The notes: generated from the sequence alone by a model not told the origin. Shown: positions 49,386 to 59,805, numbered from the stretch's first letter. The stretch: 64,000 nt of DNA from Acinetobacter sp. CFCC 10889 (GCF_003268395.1 NZ_LQXQ01000002.1:89216-153215), one strand, 5' to 3'. Made by a program: numbers and translations.

Positions 49386-49718
49386 ATGGAAAAATATTTA
49401 ATTGTTGCGATTGTTTTTGCAGCATGTGTTTTATTGGTGATTTACACGCAAATGGATCATTCTAAATCTACAAAAAAACTCAGTTTAAAAGAGAAAGTTC
49501 AACAAGAATTTCCACAATATAAAGTTATTGAGCGCAATGAAAATATCGTCATTTGTCGAGAAATAGTAGGTTCTCGTATTGATGAAGAATTAGTCTTAAT
49601 TCGTGTTGATGAACATCAAAATAAAAACTTAAGAACAGTTGGAAAAATGCTCATAGCAACATATAAAAAACCACCATCTATACGAGAAATTCGTAAAGAC
49701 ACAATAGGATATGTTTAA
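49386..49718 (+). CDS. Small membrane-anchored protein of unknown function
   Basis: The 110-residue product has one N-terminal membrane anchor (about 3-22, YLIVAIVFAACVLLVIYTQM) and a basic soluble part with no recognised motif. It lies between acyP and the convergent ruvC. No function is known. Confidence 0.7.
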   Translation: MEKYLIVAIVFAACVLLVIYTQMDHSKSTKKLSLKEKVQQEFPQYKVIERNENIVICREIVGSRIDEELVLIRVDEHQNKNLRTVGKMLIATYKKPPSIREIRKDTIGYV

Positions 49719-49755
49719 CCTGTATTGGAAATAAAAAATTGTGAGACGCTAAAGT

Positions 49756-50301
49756 TTAACGTCTTCTACCACTATAACGACTACGACCTCGTGCCATACC
49801 CCCTAAAGCATTGAGTACAGCAAGTTTACTCATACTTCCTGATGCATGGGCATGGCAGATTGCAGCAGCAAGAGCATCAGCAGCATCCGCTTGTGGATGG
49901 ATAGATAAATTTAACAGTTTCATTACCATCATTTGTACTTGTTCTTTGTCTGCTGCACCATAACCAACTACAGACTGTTTAATTTGGCGAGCGGTATATT
50001 CTGCAACTTGTAGATCTAAATTGACTAAAGCTGCAATAGCAGCACCACGTGCTTGACCAAGTTTCAAAGCAGAGTCAGGATTTTGTGCCATGAAGACTTG
50101 TTCTACCGCAGCTTCAGTTGGACCATGAAATTTAACAATACGATCAATCCCTGCAAAAATTCGTTTTAAACGTTCAGGCATTTCTGTTGTTTCAGTGCGG
50201 ATCGTACCTGCATCAATAAATTTTAATTTTTGACCATCTTTTTCAATAATGCCATAACCTGTCAATCGTGAGCCAGGATCAATTCCAATAATCAGAGACA
50301 T
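49756..50301 (-). CDS. ruvC: Crossover junction endodeoxyribonuclease RuvC
   Basis: Resolves Holliday junctions with RuvAB. From [17 protein letters not shown] (50301) the product is 181 residues. The acidic catalytic sites in IGIDPGS and EQVF, plus the late [18 protein letters not shown] motif, are all present. The frame extends six codons upstream, but the family starts at this Met. The C-terminal [12 protein letters not shown] tail is basic. ruvA/ruvB are not nearby. Confidence 0.96.
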   Translation of the reverse strand: MSLIIGIDPGSRLTGYGIIEKDGQKLKFIDAGTIRTETTEMPERLKRIFAGIDRIVKFHGPTEAAVEQVFMAQNPDSALKLGQARGAAIAALVNLDLQVAEYTARQIKQSVVGYGAADKEQVQMMVMKLLNLSIHPQADAADALAAAICHAHASGSMSKLAVLNALGGMARGRSRYSGRRR

Positions 50302-50776
50302 ATGCCTACTTAGAAACATTTAATTCACACTAATTATATGATTTTTTATAAATAATTTCTGTATAATTTTGATATTTGAATTATTTTTTATACCTCTAAA
50401 AATATATTATTGATAAACAATAAATAGCCCTTTAAATGGATTTAATAAGTTTAATGATAAATAGTTTTCAACTTAATGATCCTTAAATATGACTAAAATA
50501 CTCGAGAATATATAAGCTAAATAAGAAAAATTTATAAGTGTAATGAAATGTAATAAAAGAGAATGAGAATATATGCTATTTATGTGGTGATTTGGATTGT
50601 TACAGCATATTTTAAATTTTATCTCATTGATTTTTATTTAAATTAATAATATTTTTCATGTGATTGTGTTGAGAAAGTATTCTATAAAAATTTAAGGATA
50701 GTTTAAGATTGAGCTGTAAAATTTAAACTTATATTGTATAATTTGTGTGATTTTATTTTTTATTTATTGTTGTTTT
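50302..50776. other. AT-rich intergenic stretch, 475 bp
   Basis: Very AT-rich with no convincing ORF, tRNA or repeat. It presumably holds promoters for ruvC and for the small ORF downstream. Confidence 0.4.
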
Positions 50777-50884
50777 ATGAACATCGTTAAATTTTTAGCA
50801 AGCTTTAATACGGTCAATACATATTTATTTCTCGCAGTCTGTGCATTAAGTGCAATTGTTGGATATTTTTATTTAATCCCCTAA
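50777..50884 (+). CDS. Very small membrane protein (35 aa) with strong terminator
   Basis: The frame encodes 35 residues: MNIVKFLASFNTVNTY, then a hydrophobic helix (LFLAVCALSAIVGYFYLI). The ribosome-binding site is weak, but a strong terminator lies 20 bases after the stop, which suggests a dedicated short transcript. It could be a small membrane protein or a non-coding RNA whose ORF is incidental. Confidence 0.5.
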   Translation: MNIVKFLASFNTVNTYLFLAVCALSAIVGYFYLIP

Positions 50885-50904
50885 TTATATGCTCGCTGTT
50901 ACTT

Positions 50905-50936
50905 AAAAGACCCGCATTTAAATGCGGGTCTTTTAT
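50905..50936 (+). terminator. Strong rho-independent terminator
   Basis: AAAAGACCCGCATTT and AAATGCGGGTCTTTT form a perfect 15-base palindrome with flanking T's. Confidence 0.9.
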
Positions 50937-51089
50937 TTCATGAGATGATTAAGAATGCGCAATAATGAAGAAATGCACGTAATGAAAGGTTGAATATTAT
51001 TTAAAGCTAATTTTGAAAAAATTTTGCAGCTGCGATTTTTTTGTCAATTTTTAGCCTCCAACACTTTAAAAAATTGAAAAGTGCCCATA

Positions 51090-51105
51090 TACACTTTAAA
51101 GTGTA
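51090..51105. promoter_or_regulatory. 16-bp palindrome upstream of fxsA
   Basis: TACACTTTAAAGTGTA is a perfect palindrome about 50 bases before the fxsA start. ACACTTTAAA also occurs at 51061-51070. The placement suits an operator, but the regulator is unknown. Confidence 0.4.
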
Positions 51106-51153
51106 ATAAAATTTATGCACTTTTTTCATTTTGTCGAGAATAGATTAATTTTC

Positions 51154-51714
51154 ATGAAATTAGCTCTGGTTGTATTGGTTGGTTTAGTCTTAGAAGTTTT
51201 TGTCTGGATTGAGGTGGGTGACCTCGTTGGGAGTATGTGGTACGTATTCTTCTGGTTTGTTGCAGCTTTCTTTATTGGTTTAAATCTTGTACGTGCAAAT
51301 GCAACAGGACTTATGCCACAGATGCAGCAAATGCAAATGGGACAAATGAGCGGAGATCCGCAGTTGACTAATAATTTACCGAAAATTTTAGCAGGTATTT
51401 TATTGATCATTCCAGGCTTAATCACAGATGTTTTAGCAGTCTTGATCTTAATTCCACCAGTGCAGCAAGCATTTAAGAATATGATGATGAAAACCATGAT
51501 GAAGCGTCAACAAGCGATGATGGAAAAAATGATGGGTGGTATGATGGGGAATATGGGTGGTGATGCTGCACAAAACCCATTTGCAGATTTGATGCGCCAG
51601 ATGCAAAATCAACAAGGTAGTCCATTTCAGGATTCATCCGTAATTGATGGTGAAGCACGTGAAGTAGAACCAGAGCGTAAGCAACTTGAATTAAAAGATG
51701 TGAATAAGAAATAA
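51154..51714 (+). CDS. fxsA: FxsA family membrane protein
   Basis: The 186-residue product from MKLALVVLVGLVLEVFVWIEVGDLVG has two N-terminal membrane segments and a third around residue 80. A Met/Gln-rich tail (MMKTMMKRQQAMMEKMMGGMMG) and an acidic C-terminus follow. FxsA in E. coli affects exclusion of phage T7 by F plasmid. The N-terminal extension in the longer frame (51115) is unlikely. Confidence 0.85.
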   Translation: MKLALVVLVGLVLEVFVWIEVGDLVGSMWYVFFWFVAAFFIGLNLVRANATGLMPQMQQMQMGQMSGDPQLTNNLPKILAGILLIIPGLITDVLAVLILIPPVQQAFKNMMMKTMMKRQQAMMEKMMGGMMGNMGGDAAQNPFADLMRQMQNQQGSPFQDSSVIDGEAREVEPERKQLELKDVNKK

Positions 51715-51844
51715 AGTATAAATGTGTTAAGTGGGCTAGGTATTGACCTAGCTTTTTTTATGGTTGTATTTTAAGAAATCACCTACATTTGAGTTATACA
51801 GCATATAATACAAGATCTTTCACGTATTTTAATATTTGTATCAC

Positions 51845-52483
51845 ATGTCTTTACTATTGACGATTTGTTCACTACATTTTTTGGCACAATTGAGTCCTGG
51901 GCCTGATGTTTTACTGGTTGCAAAAAGTTCAGCTTCAACAACCCGTCAAAATACACTGAAAATTGTTTTGGGGATTTCTGTTGGAATTATTATTTGGGTT
52001 ATTTTGACCTTACTGGGTTTTACTGTCTTAATCGAACAGTGGCCTTGGGTTCAGCAAGTTTTAATGATCATTGGTGGTTTTTTCTTGGCGAAAATGGGCT
52101 ACGCTATGTTGCGAGGAGGTATTTTAACTTTAAAACAAGAAACATCGTTACATGGCGTTATTGAGCAGCAACCTAAAAATTATTTTATGATGGGTTTATT
52201 GACCAACTTATCAAATCCCAAGACTTTAATTTATTTTAGCAGTGTATTTTCTTTAGCATTAAGTTCTTCTGCAAATAGTCATTTGAAAACACAATTGGCG
52301 ATTATTATTCCAATTCAAACATTTTTAGTGTTCACGCTTTTTATGTTGATTATGTCGATGCCAAAAGTCAAAAGCTTGTATCAAAAATCAGGTAGTTATA
52401 TTGATATTGCCTCAGGTGCATTATTTCTTATTTTTGCGGTGTGGTTGTGGCTGGATGCGTTGCATTTGTTGTCAGTTGTGTAG
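51845..52483 (+). CDS. LysE family amino acid exporter
   Basis: The 212-residue polytopic protein has the LysE/RhtB opening MSLLLTICSLHFLAQLSPGPDVLLVAKSSAS and five or six hydrophobic segments. GLLTNLSNPKTLIYFSSVFSLAL matches the conserved middle (TNLLNPKA). The substrate is unknown, possibly threonine, homoserine or another amino acid. ATG at 51845 is used rather than the TTG at 51836. Confidence 0.9.
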   Translation: MSLLLTICSLHFLAQLSPGPDVLLVAKSSASTTRQNTLKIVLGISVGIIIWVILTLLGFTVLIEQWPWVQQVLMIIGGFFLAKMGYAMLRGGILTLKQETSLHGVIEQQPKNYFMMGLLTNLSNPKTLIYFSSVFSLALSSSANSHLKTQLAIIIPIQTFLVFTLFMLIMSMPKVKSLYQKSGSYIDIASGALFLIFAVWLWLDALHLLSVV

Positions 52484-52640
52484 ATGATAAATTTTTTTCA
52501 CATACATTCTGTAGTTGGTTTTTTTGAGTGAGCTGATATTTATTTGCCAGCAGAGTGGTTTCGGTGTTCTCTGAACCTTGGTATTTACGACTACGATTTG
52601 CACGTTCACGTAAACCACCTTTTTTAATCAGTCCAATCAC
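52428..52640 (-). CDS. Possible small basic protein, partly antisense to the LysE gene
   Basis: From a GTG at 52640, with AGGTG about 9 bases upstream, a 70-residue frame starts IGLIKKGGLRERANRSRKYQGS and becomes Thr/Asn/Gln-rich. It overlaps the end of the LysE gene on the other strand by 56 bases. Composition in the first 30 residues is plausible for a real protein. No family is recognised. Confidence 0.35.
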   Translation of the reverse strand: MIGLIKKGGLRERANRSRKYQGSENTETTLLANKYQLTQKNQLQNVCEKNLSSTQLTTNATHPATTTPQK

Positions 52641-52908
52641 TTCTAAGCACCTGTAAATATTTACCTTAGTTTAATGAATATTTTGTATAGAGTGCAAGAA
52701 AAGTTATGTGAAAATAGATTTATATCATTTGGGCAAGTTATGAATATTTAAAAGAATAATAAAAAAATTGACTTGTAATAGAAAAAGTATACAAAAAATC
52801 ATTTGAAAATTCATTGTAAATCTGTTTATTTAATATAAGTGACATCTTCAAATACTAATATGGTCACGCTTAGAAAAACAATAAATGTTTTAATAGCAGG
52901 AGGAATAT

Positions 52909-53160
52909 ATGCTATATCAATACCAATGCGCTTGTTGTAATAAGGTGGTTACTGCAAACGACAAAGAATGCCAACATTGTGGTTCACATCATATTCGGAG
53001 TCCATATGGGTTTTGGATCTTCTGTGTATTTGCATGTTTAATGGTTGCGATTACATTTAAAGTTGGGCAGATTTATTTAAATAATCATCAAACAGATACA
53101 CCTGAACAAATCACTTTGTTAAATGTGTTAAACCAAGATTCAAATAAAACAGATCATTGA
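52909..53160 (+). CDS. Small zinc-ribbon membrane protein
   Basis: The 83-residue product has an N-terminal ribbon (CACCNK and CQHCGS, Cys at about 7, 9, 10, 20 and 23) and one membrane segment (about 33-54, GFWIFCVFACLMVAITFKVGQIY). An excellent AGGAGGAA site precedes the ATG. Function unknown; it is in front of the convergent metK. Confidence 0.78.
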   Translation: MLYQYQCACCNKVVTANDKECQHCGSHHIRSPYGFWIFCVFACLMVAITFKVGQIYLNNHQTDTPEQITLLNVLNQDSNKTDH

Positions 53161-53232
53161 TTAATTTATAATTTTATATGCTGCTTGGGTAAGAGTAAAA
53201 TTGTAAATTTAAACACAAGAAATCTAGATATT

Positions 53233-53260
53233 AAAAAGCTCGCAAATTGCGAGCTTTTAG
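53233..53260. terminator. Bidirectional terminator before metK
   Basis: AAAAGCTCG and CGAGCTTTT arms lie between the zinc-ribbon gene and the convergent metK. Confidence 0.88.
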
Positions 53261-53271
53261 ATATCGGAAAA

Positions 53272-54438
53272 TTAAAGATTCGCAGATGCTTTTAAAGCTT
53301 CGACTTTATCTGTTTTTTCCCATGTAAATGCAGTATCAGAACCTTCACGACCAAAGTGACCATAAGCAGCAGTTTGCTTATACATCGGTTGAATTAAGTT
53401 CAACATACGGGTGATTCCGTATGGGCGTAAGTCAAAATGTTCACGAACCAATTGAATAATCAATTCATCTGACACTTTGCCCGTGTTGAATGTATTGATT
53501 GAAATTGAGGTAGGTTCAGCAACACCAATTGCATAAGATACTTGGATTTCACATTTATCAGCAAGACCTGCTGCAACAATGTTTTTTGCCACATAACGAC
53601 CTGCATAAGCCGCAGAACGGTCAACTTTTGATGGATCTTTACCGGAGAAAGCACCGCCACCATGACGTGCCATACCACCGTAAGTATCAACAATAATCTT
53701 ACGACCTGTTAAGCCACAGTCACCAACTGGACCACCGATGACAAATAGACCTGTTGGATTAATGTGAAATTTAGTCCCTGCATGGAACATTTCAGCAGGA
53801 ATGATTTTCTTTACGATTTCTTCAATCACGGCTTCTTTAAGATTGGCTTGTGAAATCTCAGGATCGTGTTGTGTAGATAGTACAACTGCATCTAAACGGA
53901 CAGGTTTGCCATTTTCATAGGCAAAAGTAACCTGACTTTTGGCATCTGGACGTAACCAAGGCAAACTACCATTACGACGTAATTCTGCTTGCTTTTCCAT
54001 TAAACGATGTGCATATGAAATAGGCGCAGGCATTAAAACATCAGTTTCACGGCTTGCATAACCAAACATTAAACCTTGGTCACCCGCACCTTGATCTTCA
54101 GGTTTTTGGCGATCAACACCTTGAGCAATTTCTGGAGATTGTTTACCAATCATGTTGATGACAGCACAGGTTGAACCATCAAAGCCTAAGTCGGTATGAT
54201 GATAGCCAATGCCGTTGACGGTGTGACGTACCACAGATTCAAAGTCAATATTTGCAGTCGTGGTAATTTCACCTGCAAGAACGACAGCACCTGTTTTTAC
54301 TAAAGTTTCACAGGCAACTCGTGCATATGGGTCTTCTTTTAAAATGGCATCCAAAATAGCATCACTAATTTGGTCCGCCATTTTGTCGGGATGGCCTTCG
54401 CTTACTGATTCAGAAGTAAAAACACTGTATTCGCGCAT
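53272..54438 (-). CDS. metK: S-adenosylmethionine synthase
   Basis: Makes SAM from methionine and ATP. The 388 residues contain [18 protein letters not shown] near the N-terminus, [12 protein letters not shown], the phosphate-binding [16 protein letters not shown] and the C-terminal GHFGREG. Together with the metNIQ importer it supports methionine and SAM supply. It lies in a divergent arrangement with argC. Confidence 0.97.
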   Translation of the reverse strand: MREYSVFTSESVSEGHPDKMADQISDAILDAILKEDPYARVACETLVKTGAVVLAGEITTTANIDFESVVRHTVNGIGYHHTDLGFDGSTCAVINMIGKQSPEIAQGVDRQKPEDQGAGDQGLMFGYASRETDVLMPAPISYAHRLMEKQAELRRNGSLPWLRPDAKSQVTFAYENGKPVRLDAVVLSTQHDPEISQANLKEAVIEEIVKKIIPAEMFHAGTKFHINPTGLFVIGGPVGDCGLTGRKIIVDTYGGMARHGGGAFSGKDPSKVDRSAAYAGRYVAKNIVAAGLADKCEIQVSYAIGVAEPTSISINTFNTGKVSDELIIQLVREHFDLRPYGITRMLNLIQPMYKQTAAYGHFGREGSDTAFTWEKTDKVEALKASANL

Positions 54439-54873
54439 GAAAATCCTACGGCTATTATTTTCTCGATGCGTTATGTTACATCTTGTTGCTTATAATCACT
54501 AGGCTATTATCATGAAAAAAATGAATTATATATATAAAATAATTCATTTAGCCAAATAAAAACATGCATTTTAAATTGATTTATATTTGACCGTTACTCA
54601 TTTTTCGGTGAATAAATTACTTTAAAATCAAATTTATTAATATATATCATAGTGATATTCTATTGAAAAAAGAATCAAATAACCCAATATTTGTAACGTA
54701 TAAATGAAAAAATAAAACTGTGCTCAATTGGGCTATTTTCAGACAAAATGATTTTTGTTTTACTGAATTGAGTTGAAATACAAAGAAAACCGAGTGAAAT
54801 AGTTTAGAAAAGACAAAGTTCCTGTCATACTAGCACATGAAAAATGGATACTTTTAAATTTGAGGTAATAAAC
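54439..54873. other. metK-argC divergent intergenic region, 435 bp
   Basis: AT-rich, with no clear SAM-responsive riboswitch and no ORF. It presumably holds both promoters. Confidence 0.45.
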
Positions 54874-55923
54874 GTGATTTCAGTGGGTATTGTCGGTGGT
54901 ACAGGTTATACGGGCGTTGAATTGTTGCGTCTTTTACTGCGACATCCAGATGCGCAGGTAAATGTATTGACTTCACGTACTGAAGATGGTCGCCGTGTTG
55001 ATGACATGTTTCCAAGTTTACGTGGACATACCGATTTAAAATATTCTGATTTAGATATTCATGTTTTAAAACAATGTGATGTGGTATTTTTTGCAACACC
55101 GCATGGCGTGGCAATGAAACATGCTGAAGAACTTATTGCTGCTAATACCAAAGTGATTGACTTGGCAGCTGATTTTCGTTTGCAAAATTTAGAACAATTT
55201 GAAAAATGGTATGCGCTTGAACATGCTTGCCCAGATATTTTAAAAGACTCAGTCTATGGATTGTCTGAGCTCAATCGTGACAAGATTAAACAAGCACAAG
55301 TTGTAGGTAATCCAGGTTGCTATCCAACAACTGTGCAATTGGGCTTAGCGCCATTATTTAAACAAGCGCAAGCATTGGTGAAACCTGAAAGCATTATTAT
55401 TGATGCAAAATCAGGGGTTTCAGGTGCAGGACGTAAAGCAAGTCTTGGTATGATCTATTCTGAAAATGCGGATAATTTTAAGGCTTATGGCGTTGCAGGT
55501 CATCGCCATCATCCAGAAATTGTAGAAGCATTAGAAAATATTTCAGGACAAAAAGGTGTGTTCGATCATATCGTGTTTGTACCGCATTTAGTGCCAATGA
55601 TTCGTGGTATGTTGAGTACCATTTATGTCGATTTAACCGATGCAGGTGATGCGCTAGATTTGCAAAGTTTGTATGAAGAATTTTATGCCAATGAGCAATT
55701 TGTCGATGTTATGCCTGCAAATAGCTCACCTGAAACACGCTCAGTACGTGGTGCCAACCAATTACGTATTGCATTGTATAAGCCACAACCAAAAAAATTG
55801 GTAATTTTGTCTGTACAAGATAATTTGGTGAAAGGTGCAGCAGGTCAGGCAGTACAAAATATGAACTTAATGTTCGGTTTTAGTGAAGATGCAGGACTGC
55901 AAAGTATCGGATTATTACCATAA
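54874..55923 (+). CDS. argC: N-acetyl-gamma-glutamyl-phosphate reductase
   Basis: Third step of arginine synthesis. The GTG at 54874 ([21 protein letters not shown]) is preceded by GAGGT at 7 bases and gives a 349-residue type-1 ArgC. The NADP-binding GGTGYTG, the catalytic Cys in [16 protein letters not shown] (about 150), and GHRHHPEI (about 213) are intact. The ATG ten codons earlier is unlikely. Confidence 0.96.
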   Translation: MISVGIVGGTGYTGVELLRLLLRHPDAQVNVLTSRTEDGRRVDDMFPSLRGHTDLKYSDLDIHVLKQCDVVFFATPHGVAMKHAEELIAANTKVIDLAADFRLQNLEQFEKWYALEHACPDILKDSVYGLSELNRDKIKQAQVVGNPGCYPTTVQLGLAPLFKQAQALVKPESIIIDAKSGVSGAGRKASLGMIYSENADNFKAYGVAGHRHHPEIVEALENISGQKGVFDHIVFVPHLVPMIRGMLSTIYVDLTDAGDALDLQSLYEEFYANEQFVDVMPANSSPETRSVRGANQLRIALYKPQPKKLVILSVQDNLVKGAAGQAVQNMNLMFGFSEDAGLQSIGLLP

Positions 55924-55942
55924 AAAACGCTTTTCAACTTCA

Positions 55943-55972
55943 CACACATTTAACTTTGCGGTTAAATGTGTG
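55943..55972 (+). terminator. Hairpin after argC
   Basis: CACACATTTAAC and GTTAAATGTGTG form a 12-base stem with a 6-base loop; only a weak T-rich tail follows, so termination may be partial. Confidence 0.6.
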
Positions 55973-55996
55973 GTTTGATGCTACCACTGATCAGAG

Positions 55997-56752
55997 ATGA
56001 CGATGCCAAATACACGAACAAATACTGCGTCACAACCCGCGCCAAAGCCTAAAAAAAATGTAATGAATGGTAACCTGCCACTTCTGGCGGGCGGGGTCGT
56101 CTTATGTGCAGGAAGTATGCTTTTAGGCTATACAGTTGGACATCGTCAAGGTTTAACAGTTGTGGGTTATGATGCTGATGCTGAACAGTTGGTTGAGGTT
56201 GTAGAAAAGCAAAAATCGACACTCACCAACTTAAACAAAAGCTTGAATGCAGCCGTGCAAGAGCGTGATGTTGCTGTAACCAATACCAAAGATCTTTTTG
56301 ATGCATTAAATCAAGCGAAGTCTGAGAAAGCACAAGTTGATGGTAAAAATACCGTTTACCGAGATGTGTTAAAACAACGCGGTGGTCTAAGCTTGACAGT
56401 ACAAAATCTTGCAGTCAAAGCTTTGCCTGAAAATGCTTACGAGTACCAGATTGACTTAGTACAAGTCAGTCCAAATAATCGCCGTGCAACAGGCTCTGCG
56501 GAGCTACGCTTGATCAGTGGTACAGAGGTTTTAACCATTCCTATGGAAGATGGTAGTTACAATTTTGAAGACTTTGAACGATTAACAGGGCGTTGGACGA
56601 TGCCGAAAGGCTTTACGCCACAATTCATTGAAATACGTCTGAATGGTGCAACACCCGTGGTTAAACGTTTTGCTTGGTCTCGTGGTAAGGCTGTGGACAG
56701 TACAGAAGCATTTGCTTCAGAAGTTCCACAAGCAGAAGCAAATGCTCAATAA
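55997..56752 (+). CDS. Membrane-anchored coiled-coil protein of unknown function
   Basis: The 251-residue product has an N-terminal cytosolic tail, one transmembrane segment (about 27-46, LPLLAGGVVLCAGSMLLGYT), a coiled coil (about 65-112, VEVVEKQKSTLTNLNKSLNAA) and a periplasmic beta-rich C-terminal half. It resembles uncharacterised proteins found near argC in related bacteria. It is followed after three bases by clpS. Confidence 0.7.
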   Translation: MTMPNTRTNTASQPAPKPKKNVMNGNLPLLAGGVVLCAGSMLLGYTVGHRQGLTVVGYDADAEQLVEVVEKQKSTLTNLNKSLNAAVQERDVAVTNTKDLFDALNQAKSEKAQVDGKNTVYRDVLKQRGGLSLTVQNLAVKALPENAYEYQIDLVQVSPNNRRATGSAELRLISGTEVLTIPMEDGSYNFEDFERLTGRWTMPKGFTPQFIEIRLNGATPVVKRFAWSRGKAVDSTEAFASEVPQAEANAQ

Positions 56753-56755
56753 CTT

Positions 56756-57187
56756 ATGAAATTAAAATATATGCGAACTCTTAAACGTAAAACTAGTTTA
56801 AATGAAGTGAAATTATCCTTTCAACAAACAGGATATATCGATTGGCATTTTAATCCGCGCTTAAGTGATTCGCAGCAAAATGAAGATGCTGACGGGGATG
56901 TAGCAGTTGCAACTGCACCACCAGAGTTTAAACGTCCACCAATGTACGCTGTTGTTTTAATGAACGATGACTACACGCCAATGGACTTTGTAATTGAAAT
57001 TTTACAACAATACTTTGCTTTGAATCTTGACCAAGCCACTCAAGTAATGTTAACAGTACATTATGAAGGAAAAGGTGAAGCTGGCGTATATCCACGAGAC
57101 ATTGCGGAAACAAAAGCTAACCAAGTAAATAATTACGCTCGGTCTCAAGGTCATCCGTTACTTTGCCAGATTGAGCCAAAAGAATAA
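56756..57187 (+). CDS. clpS: ATP-dependent protease adaptor ClpS
   Basis: Delivers N-degron substrates to ClpAP. The 143 residues carry an N-terminal extension of about 55 residues before the core, which has [24 protein letters not shown] (binding pocket), [22 protein letters not shown] and a C-terminal helix. Longer than the ~106-residue E. coli form. A later Met at 56771 is another possible start. clpA follows after 9 bases. Confidence 0.94.
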   Translation: MKLKYMRTLKRKTSLNEVKLSFQQTGYIDWHFNPRLSDSQQNEDADGDVAVATAPPEFKRPPMYAVVLMNDDYTPMDFVIEILQQYFALNLDQATQVMLTVHYEGKGEAGVYPRDIAETKANQVNNYARSQGHPLLCQIEPKE

Positions 57188-57196
57188 GGGGGTTGC

Positions 57197-59473
57197 ATGC
57201 TCAGTCGTCAATTGGAAGTTTCTTTACGTTTGGCTGTTAGCATGGCTCGTCAAAAGAGACATGAGTTTCTTACGGTTGAACATTTGCTATTGGCTTTATT
57301 AGATAATGACTCTGCGGTAAATGCACTGAAAGCATGTGGTGCAGAAATTGTCAGTCTACGTAAAGAATTAGAAGAATATGTAGAGCAACACACACCAAAA
57401 TTGGGTGAAAGTAGTGACCAAGCGCCACATCCAACTGAAAGTTTTGACCGGATCTTGCAACGTGCAATCTTTCATGTGCAATCTAGTGGTGGTGATCGCA
57501 CAGTAGAAGGTGCGGATGTATTGGTTGCGATGTATTCTGAACGTGACTCGTTCGCAGTGTATTTGTTAAAACGTCATCAAATTAACCGCTTAACTTTGAC
57601 ACAATATCTGTCACATGGTGGACGTAAAGAAGAAATTCAGGTTGAAGAAGAATCTGATGATTTGGATGGAGAATCACCATCGACTGCAAATGCAGGACCA
57701 TTAGAGCTATATACATTAAATTTAAATGTTGAGGCACAAAAAGGCAAAACTGACCCTTTGATTGGTCGTGAAAAAGAGATTGAGCGTACTGCGCAAATCC
57801 TTTGCCGTCGCCGTAAGAACAATCCATTGCTAGTTGGTGATCCTGGTGTAGGTAAAACTTCAATTGCTGAAGGTTTAGCATGGTTAATCGTTAATGGTAA
57901 AGCACCGAAACCACTAGCCAATGCTGAAGTCTTTAGTTTGGATATTGGTGCTTTGGTTGCTGGTACAAAATACCGAGGTGATTTTGAAAAACGTTTAAAA
58001 CAACTTTTAAATGCTTTGAAGAAAAAACCAGAAGCAATTTTATTTATTGATGAAATTCACATGATTATTGGTGCAGGCTCAAGCATGGGCAGTACCATGG
58101 ATGCATCGAATTTGATCAAGCCTGCTTTGGCAAATGGAACTTTACGTTGCATTGGCTCAACAACATTCCAAGAATATCGTCAAGTGTTTGAAAAGGATCA
58201 TGCTTTATCACGTCGTTTCCAAAAAATTGATGTTAATGAGCCGTCTATTTCAGAAACCATTGATATTTTGCGTGGTCTAAAAACCAAGTTTGAAGAATTC
58301 CATCATGTGAAATATGATGACGCAGCTTTGGTGTCAGCCGTTGAACTTTCTGCAAAATTCATCAATGATCGTTTCTTGCCTGATAAAGCCATTGATGTGA
58401 TTGATGAGGCGGGAGCACAACGCCGTTTAAAAGCGGAACAAGATGATACTGCGATTACCGTGGAAAATATCGAAGATATCGTATCGAAGATTGCACGCAT
58501 ACCACCGAAAACAGTATCAAAAGATGATAAGTCTGTCCTTGAACATCTTGAGCGCGATCTTAAACGTGTGGTATTTGGTCAAGATGAGGCGATTACAGCA
58601 TTGGCATCTGCGATTAAATTGTCTCGTGCAGGTTTGAAATCACCAGATAAACCTGTTGGCAGTTTTGTATTTGCAGGTCCTACAGGTGTGGGTAAAACTG
58701 AAGTCACTAAGCAGTTGGCAAAACAGTTAGGTGTTGAGTTTGTTCGCTTTGATATGTCTGAGTATATGGAGCGTCATGCGGTTTCTCGCCTAATCGGTGC
58801 ACCTCCGGGTTATGTGGGCTATGACCAAGGTGGCTTACTCACTGATGCGATTCATAAAAATCCTCACTGCGTATTGTTGCTTGATGAGATTGAAAAAGCA
58901 CATCCTGATGTCTTTAATCTCTTACTTCAAGTGATGGATCATGGGGCGTTGACTGATAATAACGGACGTAAATCTGATTTCCGTAATGTCATCATTGTCT
59001 TAACTACCAATATTGGTGCAGAAAGTATTTCTCGTACCAGTATTGGTTTTACTGAACAAGACAACAGTAATGACAACCAAGAGGCTATGAAACGTGCATT
59101 TGCACCTGAATTCCGTAACCGCCTAGATGGTGTCATTCAGTTTAAAGCACTTCCTACATCTGTAATTGATTCTGTGGTTGATAAATTCTTAACAGAATTA
59201 CAAGCACAATTAGATGAGAAAAAAGTGGTGCTTGAGGTGGATCAGTCAGCGCGTGATTGGATGGCTGAAAATGGTTATGATCGTCAAATGGGCGCACGAC
59301 CAATGCAACGTTTGATTCAAGAGCATTTGAAAAAACCACTTGCTGAAATGATTTTATTCGGTGAGCTTGCTGATCACGGTGGTAATGTTGCTGTTTCTGT
59401 TAAGAAAGAAAATGGTAAAGCAGTTGGTCTGACACTTGAAGTGTTTGAGGATCAAACAGCAGAGCCTGCATGA
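57197..59473 (+). CDS. clpA: ATP-dependent Clp protease ATP-binding subunit ClpA
   Basis: The 758-residue AAA+ unfoldase has an N-domain (two repeats, about 1-140), Walker A sites GDPGVGKT (about 214) and GPTGVGKTE (about 495), Walker B ILFIDEIH and CVLLLDEIEKAHPDV, and an IGF loop in SRTSIGFTEQ, the ClpP-docking motif. A GGGGG site sits upstream. It is coupled with clpS. Confidence 0.97.
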   Translation: MLSRQLEVSLRLAVSMARQKRHEFLTVEHLLLALLDNDSAVNALKACGAEIVSLRKELEEYVEQHTPKLGESSDQAPHPTESFDRILQRAIFHVQSSGGDRTVEGADVLVAMYSERDSFAVYLLKRHQINRLTLTQYLSHGGRKEEIQVEEESDDLDGESPSTANAGPLELYTLNLNVEAQKGKTDPLIGREKEIERTAQILCRRRKNNPLLVGDPGVGKTSIAEGLAWLIVNGKAPKPLANAEVFSLDIGALVAGTKYRGDFEKRLKQLLNALKKKPEAILFIDEIHMIIGAGSSMGSTMDASNLIKPALANGTLRCIGSTTFQEYRQVFEKDHALSRRFQKIDVNEPSISETIDILRGLKTKFEEFHHVKYDDAALVSAVELSAKFINDRFLPDKAIDVIDEAGAQRRLKAEQDDTAITVENIEDIVSKIARIPPKTVSKDDKSVLEHLERDLKRVVFGQDEAITALASAIKLSRAGLKSPDKPVGSFVFAGPTGVGKTEVTKQLAKQLGVEFVRFDMSEYMERHAVSRLIGAPPGYVGYDQGGLLTDAIHKNPHCVLLLDEIEKAHPDVFNLLLQVMDHGALTDNNGRKSDFRNVIIVLTTNIGAESISRTSIGFTEQDNSNDNQEAMKRAFAPEFRNRLDGVIQFKALPTSVIDSVVDKFLTELQAQLDEKKVVLEVDQSARDWMAENGYDRQMGARPMQRLIQEHLKKPLAEMILFGELADHGGNVAVSVKKENGKAVGLTLEVFEDQTAEPA

Positions 59474-59514
59474 TTTTGAATATATTGTTTGACTGATCTC
59501 AAGTGAATTGAGAA

Positions 59515-59551
59515 AAAACCGCAATGCGTTAACGTGTTGCGGTTTTGTTTT
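59515..59551 (+). terminator. Rho-independent terminator of clpA
   Basis: AAAACCGCAA and TTGCGGTTTT flank a small CGTTAACG palindrome and end in GTTTTT. Confidence 0.85.
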
Positions 59552-59604
59552 TAATTGGTTGAATTTTATATATTTTTAAAATTAATGGGGCAGTGAGTAA
59601 AAAT

Positions 59605-59805
59605 TTAAAATCTGCCGAGCGAGTTCCTTTTGTTCTTTAGGTAAATATGAAGCATATTAAACAGTTCATCTTCATTTGGGCGATACTTTGCAACACCATT
59701 AGTTTGGAAGTGATTTGGAAGTTGGTATTGAAAATAGACAGTTTCTTTATTTGCACGTACTGTTTTTAAATTCGCATTGTTGCCTGTATAAAATGTTTGA
59801 AACAC
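59605..59805 (-). CDS. Possible small protein of unknown function
   Basis: The 66-residue frame starts at a GTG (59805), MFQTFYTGNNANLKTVRANKETVYFQYQL..., with no clear ribosome-binding site. Composition is plausible, but no family is recognised. It lies in the gap between clpA and the giant terminal ORF. Confidence 0.35.
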   Translation of the reverse strand: MFQTFYTGNNANLKTVRANKETVYFQYQLPNHFQTNGVAKYRPNEDELFNMLHIYLKNKRNSLGRF

